Below, in pieces: positions 10,156 to 17,451 of a stretch of DNA of 17,451 bases. Where the stretch lies: positions 47,535-64,985 of the forward strand of contig MU001497.1 in assembly GCA_010093485.1 (NCBI GenBank), written 5' to 3'. The position numbers were made by a program, and so were the translations under genes. The notes below the pieces were generated by a model. The model worked only from the letters and a program-made list of their open reading frames with translations, searched no databases and was not told the DNA's origin. This DNA is from Karstenula rhodostoma CBS 690.94. Lineage: Eukaryota > Ascomycota > Dothideomycetes > Pleosporales > Didymosphaeriaceae. Positions within the stretch are counted from its first letter, which is position 1, and each line of letters begins with the position of its first letter.

Positions 10156-10929
10156 TATAGTTATCCTATAGTAGGCCTCTATAAAACCCTTTAATATAAT
10201 TAAAGAATTAGTTTACTATAAAATATATAGAGTAGAAATCTATATACTAGTAGTAGACTATATAATAAATCTATTTAAATATTTTTTCTATATTATAAAT
10301 ATATTAGATTACCCTATTATATATATCCTTATACTTTTAAATTATATATACTACCTTTATTCTCGTATTAGTAGGGGTAAGTACTAGAGAAAAAGAACTA
10401 GATTCTATTTACTATATTAGTAGTACTATAATATAAAAAGGGGAAAAAAGGAAAAAATTTTTATATATACTTATTATAGAGTAGGCTATTATATTTATTT
10501 AGAGTAGAAGAGGTAATAATAGAGATTATATATATATATACTAATAATAAAATAGAAATAAATAAAAATATTAATATAGAAAAGGATATAGTTTATAAAG
10601 GAGTTATAGCTTATATAGATAAGGGGGTATATATTAAAAAAAAGGTTAGTATTAATATTTAAACTAATAAGAATATATTAGATATATTAATTCTAAATCT
10701 ATATAATAGGGTATTTAGAATAGAGAAAGTATAAAAACTATATAGGGACTTTCTAAATTTATATATAATATAGTTTATTTACCTATTAAAGTATTAATTA
10801 AATATAATATAGATATAGGCGGGTCTATTAAAATCTAAAAATATTATTTTATTTATAATTTACTTTATATAGTTATTAAACTTATCTATATAGATATATA
10901 TATTATTATTATATATAATATAAATAATA

Positions 10930-11910
10930 GCTAGTTTCCTATTATATTCTATCTATCTAGACTTCTATCCCTAGTTAATATTATTATTAAATACTCTAAA
11001 ATAAATAACTATATCTATATTAATAAGATTAGCCCTAGTAGTAAATATATTTATAGTAAAAATAATACCTTTCTTATATTTATTAAATATATTCTATACT
11101 ATCTCCTTTTTTTTAGCTATTATTTTTCTATAGTATATAAACGATTTTTTATACTTACCTATATTAATATAAAGATCCTTATAAACTATATAATTACTAA
11201 TAAAGATAATAATTTTATAGTACTATTATAGTTTATATTAGATATAGAATACTATTATTAATATTATAGTCTATTTTTTTATTAGCTTAATAGCTTAATA
11301 AAATAGGTTAGAGTAGATAGTAGACTTTTATATAACCTCTATATATTTATTAAATACTAGTATATTATATATCTATACTTACTAGTTAAATAAAATAGTA
11401 GCTAAGAGTAGAAATATTAGTATACTAAATTAGTTTAGAATATAGAGGTTAAGTAGATTTTTATAATACTAGTAGTTAGAGAGTAGAATATAATAGTATT
11501 TATTTAATATTAGGTACTCTAGTTTACTATTTATATACTACTAGTATATAAAATTTTTAAAGGTATTTATATTAATATATTTAGATATAATAATAATAAT
11601 ATATATAGATTTATAAAACTACTTTATTTTAAATATACTAATATAGATTTTTAACTTATAATACTTACTTATAATATTATTCTATATAGTAATAAGTAGA
11701 GTAATAATTATAATTTATTTATAGTTACTTTCTAGAGTAATAGTAGGTAATAAATATCTATTTATTTTACTAGTATTAATAGATATAATATAGGCTATTA
11801 TATTAACCCTTTTAAATAATAAGGCTAGTATCTATTTATTCTCTAGCTATAGTATCTAGTTTTTAGAAGTATTATTACTAAATAACTTATATATATTTAC
11901 TAAGCTATAT
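10930..11910 (-). other. RecQ helicase core
   Basis: In - strand order: motif I at 11777-11763; an ITLLIT* segment corresponding to the RecQ motif Ia pattern V-P-L-I-A-L-M/Q, followed by NDIISKCYKLKI; motif II near 11504-11493; an LLLAT segment for the L-T-A-T of motif III; then KIIIFISNYIVYKDLY and FIYYRKI for the start of lobe 2 (the family has Y-H-x-x-M here). Motif V lies near 11070-10990 and motif VI at 10967-10938. Order and spacing fit the RecQ core. Key residues are lost: loop Gly to Asn or Ser, DECH to NKYY, motif VI Gln and Arg to stops. Confidence 0.85.
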
Positions 11911-13404
11911 AAGGTAATATATTCTACTAGCTAGTCTATATTATTATTATTACTTTTTTTCTTTTTCTCTTTAGTATTCCTTTATATATTAAAGTTACTT
12001 ATATTAAAATTAAAATAACTATACTATTTATAGGAGATATATATATAGATATTAAATTAATTATAACTAAATATTTATATAAAGATATATTATATCTCTT
12101 TAGTATATAATATTATTATAATAGTAGATATATATTTTATTTATACCTTATAGTTTTTTTTATACTTCTCTTTTTAGACTATCTTTATTTATTCTTCTAT
12201 TAGTATTTTTATATTATAGAATAGAAATACCTCCTTATTCTATTAATATTAAAAGGTAATTATTAAATACTAGAGTATTAATATATTAATATCTAGCCCT
12301 ATAATCTATTATATTATATAGTTAAAAAGTATAATAAATTATTAATTATTCTTCTACCTATACCCTATTTTATTATTCTAGAGGTAGTAGCTATATATAT
12401 AATAGTAATATAATACTACTAGACTATTAGTAAATATAATTATAGTAATAAACTAATAGAATATATAAATAAGTTATATATACTAAATAAAAAAAAAATT
12501 AATATATTATAAAAGGTAATAGTATATTATATAAATAGTTTTATCTTTATTATAATTTTTATAGTAGTAGGGTATAATTATAATAAGGCCTAGAAATAAA
12601 AATAGGTTATTAATACTATTAGTAAATAAGTTTTTATATATAATACTTAATAGCTCTATTAGATATATAGGCTACCTACTAATAAAATAAATAAATAAAA
12701 AGATAGTATTAAAAAAGGCTTATATCTATAATAAGTAAATTAGAGGAAAAAAAAGATAATAGGTATTAGAGGGATACCTATTTTTATACTATACTTATTT
12801 ATACTAATATAGTTATCTAGATTACTAGATATTATTTTTATTTTACTAGTATTAATAGTAGTAAAGGCCTATTTAACTATATAGTTTTACTACTTATTAA
12901 GAGATAGACTACTCGGCTTAAAAGGGGAGTAATCCTTATTTTAAATATTTAGATTATATAGTATCTTATTCTAGGGGATTAGTAATAGAGATATAATACT
13001 ATTATAACTAGTAATATTAATAAATAATATTTTTACCTTTTAGATTAATATCTATATTATATTTTTATACTTTTTAAATAATATTTTAATATTATAGATA
13101 ATAATATTATTACTATTCTATTATATAAAACTCTATACTATATTTCTATACTAAAAGGTATTAAAGTAATATTCTATAGTAATAAGCTAGAATATAAAGG
13201 TATAGAACTTAGTATTAAAATAGATATAAATAAAGTCCCTTAGTTTCTAGTTAACCTTTTAGCTATAGTTCTATAAAATAATTAAAATATTTCTTTTATT
13301 AACTAGTATCTTTATATTAGTAGTAGAGGTATTACTAAATAGTATAATTTTTTTTACTATTAAACTAGTATTATCTACCTTATTATTTATAGCTAGGGCT
13401 ATTA

Positions 13405-13545
13405 TAGTAATTTTTATATCTTTTTTTTTATCTTTTTTTTTTTTTTTTTATTTCTCTCTTTTTCTTTTTTATTTCTCTCTTCTTTTTTTTTATTTTTCTT
13501 TTCTTCCTCTTTATTTCCCTTTTTTAACTATATTATAATTATCTT
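13405..13545 (-). repeat. Polypurine Lys/Glu-rich low-complexity tract
   Basis: On the + strand this is an almost pure pyrimidine run; on the - strand it is purine. A - strand frame reads KKGNKEEEKKNKKKEERNKK and continues KEKERN with no stop, containing a degenerate duplicated unit GAGAGAAATAAAAAA. It lies inside the N-terminal half of the RecQ ghost, consistent with a charged linker or nuclear-targeting region. The run of 18 A at its end on the - strand invites slippage, and the best frame before it differs by one from the best frame after it. Purine tracts with no CA or TG offer RIP no targets, which may explain why it survived. Confidence 0.65.
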
Positions 13546-14499
13546 CTAAAAGTACTAATATACTATAAAATAGTAGTATTTCTTTAATATAAATATATCT
13601 ATAATAAAGTTATATACCTATTTAAAGTTAGGCTTCTATAGATCTAGAGTAATAAATATAATTACTATTATAATAGCTAAATTAAAGTTACTTCTACTAG
13701 TAATTTACTATATAAGTACTAATTAGAACTTATAATATATCTATTTTAAGGGAGCTAGAGTCTAGTAATTATAAATTATAACTAGAGTTATAGTAATAGG
13801 GCTATTTACTTTTACTAAATATATATAAATATTCTTCTATACCCTTTCTACTATCTCTAATACTTTTAGTATTAATAGATAGTTTAAATTTACCTTAAAT
13901 ATTTAGTAGAAAAAGGTAAATATAGATAGTATTATATTATAATAATAGTTTAAGAAGTTTTAGTAATATATAAGGGATATTATAGGTATATAGTTTAAAT
14001 ATTTCTATATAATCTATATATAGGCCTAGTAGAAGGTATTATATATAATTATATTCTATTAAATCTAAAATATATTCTTTATAGTATTCTATAGGAGAGT
14101 AAGCCTTAGATATATCTAAATAACTAGATATATATAATTTTATACTATATTCTACTCTATATTACTAATAATTTTATAAAACTTTATATATTTAAGAAAG
14201 GGGTTTATAATATATTTAATAGTAGATAGTACTTTATTATATTAGTAAATAATATCCTTATCTAGTTTCTTTTATACTTAATTAATCTATAATATAAACT
14301 AATCTACTATAGTATAGTAAATAGTAACTATAGTATATAATATATATTAATTTTTTCTTTTTTTCTTTATATCTACCTCTATATTTATTTTTATAAACTA
14401 GCCTTCCTTTTTATCTTTAATATTTATTACTAAGGGAGATATATAGGATTAAGGTATAGAATACTATACTTTAAAGTATTATAATTCTTACCTATTTAG

Positions 14500-15360
14500 T
14501 TAGAAATATTATAAAAATATAGTTTAATAATAGATTATCTATATATTAGTAGTAGTAGTATAAGTATTTATATTAAAGTTATAATTCCTAACCCTATATA
14601 TTATATAGAGGTAGTTTTTTATATTCTTAATTATATTTATTATCTCTTCCCTAAATATTATCCTATAGGTATTATATTTAAAATCTAATATTAGTAGTAT
14701 TATACTACTAATAGCTATAGAAGGAGTAGTAGATAAAATAATTAACTAGATTATATTATTCTATAATAAGTAGAGTTATATATATTTACTATTTATAAAT
14801 TTCTATATTTTTTTATATTACTAAATAGATATATCCTTATAGATTTTAGATCTAAAATATAATTTAATATTTAATAGGAGGATATAATAGTAGTAATATA
14901 TATAAATAATAAAATTATATTTTATATTAATATAAATAAGATTTTATATAGTATAGAATAGTTAATACTTATAATAATAGAGAAAAATAAGGATTAATAG
15001 AAATTTTAAAATTAATAGAAAATATTCTAGAGATTATAGTTAGATTAAAGGGGTAGTTATATTAAAGGAGATTTAGATCTAGCTATAGAATTAAAATTAG
15101 CTTAGTAATTCTATATAATTTAGGGGCTAGTCTTTTCTTTCCTTTAGAAACTTATACCCTTTTTTCTTTACTACCTTTTTTTTTATACTCCTAACTATAA
15201 CTATAACTATTCCCTAAATTTAACTACTATTATAACTTTTTTCTATACCCTTACTAGTCTTTTATAACTATAGCTAGTAGAGGTAATAAATAGAAAGCTA
15301 AGTAATAAATATAATATTATACTAGTAATATATAATAGAATCTAGAATATATATTTATAT
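14500..15360. other. AT-rich stretch between divergent relics
   Basis: No clear gene. Several frames were checked and none is convincingly depleted of stops. If the relics on either side are real, this would have been the shared upstream region of two divergent genes. No promoter elements can be recognised after RIP. Confidence 0.4.
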
Positions 15361-16866
15361 ATATATACTATAGAAAAGAATAGTTTTAGCTAGGTAAGTA
15401 TATTAGTTATATAAATACTAGAGGACGCGCTATATTAGATAATTACTAATATTTCTAAAACTAAAATAAGGAAGATAATTAATATAATATATTAAAATCT
15501 AAATTAATAGAATAAAGATATAGCTAGACTAGGAAGTAAGTAGATATAAAAAGGTAATAGTAATAAGTAATTTAAAAAGGAGAAGAGATAGGAAGGAGAT
15601 AAGTTTAACTAATAATAATAAAAATAATAGTTTAAAATAATTAAGGAATACTTTATAATACTATAGAGGAAGAGGAAGTATACTACTAAAAAGGGTATAC
15701 TGGCTATAAATAAAATACTAGTTAATAATTTAAATTATAGTCTAATTAATACTATTATAAACTTATAGAACTAGAAGTATATAGAAGTATTTAATAGTAA
15801 ATTAAATAAGGAATATTAGTATAGGTTCTATTATTATAAATAGTCTAGTATTAAAATTAATATAATTATTAAGTTTATTAGTAGGGGTATAATAATTAGG
15901 TCTATAAATATCTTTTATAAATAGTAGATAATTAGACTTATATAGGCACGATAATATCGTTATAAAAAAAAGTTATTTAAAGTCCTAATAAATAAGAGTA
16001 CCTTATTCTAAAATAAAATATTAGATTTTATATTAGTTTTATCCTACTACTAGAATATATCCCCTAGTATTCTAATAAATAATATTAATAAAGAGTAGTA
16101 ATAGGGTATTCTATTAAATAATAAGGTATTTAATTTTTAGTTCTAATTCTTTAATATATAGAAGATATAGGTAAATAGTATTATTAAATTTATATACTAA
16201 TAGTAGATATTAGATTAGTTATATAAGTATTTTATTAGATTAGTAAAAAGATTTTATAGTTAGGAGTAAAGGACTAGAGTATATAGAAGGAACTATAGGA
16301 ACGTTATAAAAAAGGTATTATTTAAAATTACCTTTACTAAGGACCTTAGAAGGATACCTAATAAAAGTTATAATAAAGATATATAGAGAATATTTAAAAA
16401 TATATTAAACTAGAAAGTAAGGTAAAATATAATTAAAATAATATTTAGTTTAATTAGTATCTTTACCTTAATACCTAGGGGATATATACCTAATAAGTAG
16501 ATTAAAAAGTAATTAATATAGAAGTTAGTTAATTAATAGACCGAGTTTATAAGGGATTATAATAGAGATATTATAATATTATTATAGAGAATAGAAATAT
16601 TATTCCTAATATATATAAAATAGATATAAATACCTTCTAGTTTTATATTTTTATTAAAGCTTAGAAATAGGGATAAAATAAACCCTATTAACTTCTTTTT
16701 ATAAATCTTTTTACTAATCTTATAAATATAAATACTAATTATATATAATAGCTAGGAAAGTAGTAATAAAATAATATATAGTTAGGGTATAGAAGTAGAT
16801 TTAAAAGAATATAATATAGGATTTATAGACGAGTAGTATAATAATAATAATAATAATAATAAAATA
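15361..16866 (+). pseudogene. Unidentified + strand coding relic, strand uncertain
   Basis: One + strand frame can be read from about 15361 (YTIEKNSFS*) to about 16866. The peptide has charged stretches that look like real protein, for example EDALY at 15421, KVLFKITFTKDLRRIPNKSY near 16310-16370 and TEFIRDYNRDIIILL near 16540-16590. It ends with DE*Y and an (AAT)7 run that was probably (GAT)7, an acidic tail. Stops are about 11 per 100 codons, only slightly below background, so a Gln- and Trp-rich protein would be needed. The opposite strand at 16320-16860 is more open (about 3 per 100) but reads as a Ser/Leu/Ile-rich peptide with very few acidic residues. I therefore favour + but not strongly. 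I do not recognise the family. Confidence 0.35.
16840..16860 (+). repeat. (AAT)7 microsatellite
   Basis: Seven AAT triplets follow GAC-GAG-TAG-TAT in the frame of the + strand relic. RIP turns GAT preceded by T into AAT, so the likely precursor is (GAT)7 encoding an Asp run. It could also be a simple microsatellite. Confidence 0.8.
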
Positions 16867-16869
16867 TAG

Positions 16870-17451
16870 GGATAATAATATTAATAGAGAAGATAATATA
16901 GTAGTATTATTATAGGTATAAACTAGAGTAAATATAGATAATTTATAAGTTAAATTATAGGCTTAATATCTTATTTTTTAGATAAATCTAGTAAATATAC
17001 TAATCTAGTAATACTAAACTTAAATATATATTTAGATATAGTAGATTACCTATTTTCTCCTTAAATAACTATTATACTATTAGAGGTTTAGGGTATTACT
17101 TAACTAGTAGAGGTATATTAAAAAATATAGTTTAACTATTCTAGTAGTATAATATATTATATATTTAATCTAATTATTTTAGTTAGGTTATAATAGAGAC
17201 CTTAGTAATAAGCTTAATAATCTAGATTATATTAACTAGAATCTATTTATTTTCCCTAAAGTACTCTTAATTAAGGCTAATAGTAGTATAATATTTTTTA
17301 ATCTAGTTTATAAAAGTTATTAAGAAATATTTCTAGATAGTATTATATACTATTAAATTATATAGCCTACTTAGGTTTTATATAAATAGGAGTAAAATAG
17401 CCTAAAGTAATTTTCTTTTACTTTAGGGATACTCTACTAAATACCCTATAA
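16870..17451. other. AT-rich stretch, no gene recognised
   Basis: I see no motif and no stop-depleted frame of useful length. The - strand frame that is open below 16860 degrades to background above about 17040. Confidence 0.45.

Larger units (their letters stand above)
10160..14500 (-). pseudogene. RIP-destroyed RecQ-type helicase gene
   Basis: RecQ helicases are 3'-5' DNA helicases; related genes are often telomere-linked in fungi. On the - strand one frame runs from about 12780 to 10160 with roughly a third of the expected stops. It shows a Walker A relic NTSKI for G-T-G-K-T (11763-11777) followed by NRYLLP, a DECH-box relic NKYY (11493-11504) followed by IL, and a C-terminal lobe with KKGIIFTINIF and ANLINIDIVIYF. 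Motif VI is *KSR*IEYNR (10938-10967), which RIP derives exactly from QESGRAGRDG. Near 12710-12740, around homopolymer runs, the frame shifts by one. The N-terminal extension then continues to about 14500 with a well-charged peptide (e.g. EYSIKLYISSYLDISKAYSPIEY) and a Lys/Glu tract at 13405-13545. The start cannot be fixed. About 1,450 codons suits the long fungal RecQ-like proteins. Family call is firm; exact ends are not. Confidence 0.85.
1..17451. other. RIP-saturated AT-rich block
   Basis: The whole window lacks the dinucleotides CA and TG almost completely. I noticed CA only at 2519, 2953, 3545, 9400 and 15947, and TG only at 1751, 7143 and 15701. TA is strongly over-represented, while C survives mainly as CT and CC. 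Loss of CA on one strand and TG on the other means that CpA was converted to TpA on both strands. This is the pattern of repeat-induced point mutation, known from filamentous ascomycetes. About two dozen CG remain. There is no ATG on the + strand and one on the - strand (complement of 3545-3547), and TGA stops are absent. Counts are by eye and may miss a few sites. Confidence 0.95.

Noticed and set aside
9781..10900. Another + strand frame with moderately few stops and runs such as GVIAYIDKGVYI.
   Set aside because: It overlaps the 3' part of the RecQ ghost on the other strand, has no motif, and its stop rate is only about half of background.
11560..11625. A + strand reading Y-L-D followed by Ile repeats, suggesting the YLDD box of a Ty3/gypsy reverse transcriptase.
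   Set aside because: The second Asp is missing, upstream reverse transcriptase motifs do not fit, and the stretch is antisense to the RecQ core.
10741..12830. A long + strand frame with few stops, including a stretch at 10981-11220 with none.
   Set aside because: It is the codon-aligned antisense of the RecQ ghost. The - strand frame has even fewer stops and the complete helicase motif set, while the + strand peptide has no recognisable motif.
13405..13545. Pyrimidine-rich + strand tract as a promoter or intron element.
   Set aside because: It lies within a - strand coding relic and reads there as an open, highly charged peptide, which explains it better.
16320..16860. A very open - strand frame.
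   Set aside because: The peptide is Ser/Leu/Ile-rich with almost no acidic residues, as antisense readings often are. The + strand alternative looks more protein-like, although I could not exclude the - strand.
1..17451. Mitochondrial, apicomplexan or AT-rich bacterial DNA.
   Set aside because: Those genomes do not lose CA and TG specifically. The nearly complete absence of both, with TA excess, fits RIP, and the genes recognised are nuclear-type helicases.

Overview
The window is an extremely A+T-rich block from which CpA and its complement TpG have almost vanished: by eye I find five CA and three TG in 17.4 kb, while TA is everywhere. Saturated C-to-T change in CpA context on both strands is the signature of repeat-induced point mutation (RIP), a genome defence of filamentous ascomycetes (Pezizomycotina). 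The window therefore looks like an AT-isochore, perhaps subtelomeric or accessory, of such a fungus. As TG is nearly absent there is no ATG on the + strand and only one on the - strand, and every reading frame is full of TAA/TAG, so no intact gene was found. What remains are 'ghost' genes, readable only by allowing for RIP (TAG/TAA from CAG/CAA/TGG/CGN, ATA from ATG/ACA, TAT from CAT/TGT/CGT, AAT/AAA from GAT/GAA).

Layout. 1-2.5 kb: short tandem arrays (22-bp units at the left edge, 30-bp at 631, 54-bp at 885-1092, 13-bp at 2122) and small direct repeats, with traces of a - strand gene whose 18-residue repeats correspond to the 54-bp array. 2.5-6.9 kb, + strand: a 4.4-kb ghost gene in a single uninterrupted frame, ending in an SNF2-type helicase core. 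7.3-8.6 kb: tandem ~50-bp units in inverted orientation around a ~0.8-kb centre, like a foldback element. 9.24-9.69 kb: a short unidentified - strand relic. 10.2-14.5 kb, - strand: a RecQ-type helicase ghost gene with a long N-terminal extension and a charged low-complexity tract. 14.5-17.45 kb: A+T-rich sequence with one low-confidence + strand relic ending in a likely Asp run.

The two helicase ghosts point toward each other, with the inverted-repeat structure between their 3' ends. RIP targets duplicated DNA, so both genes were probably multicopy. RecQ-like helicases are commonly subtelomeric or repeated in fungi. Whether the SNF2 gene, inverted repeat and RecQ gene once formed one mobile or subtelomeric unit is inference. 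I recognised no tRNA, rRNA, CRISPR array, transposase or reverse transcriptase.
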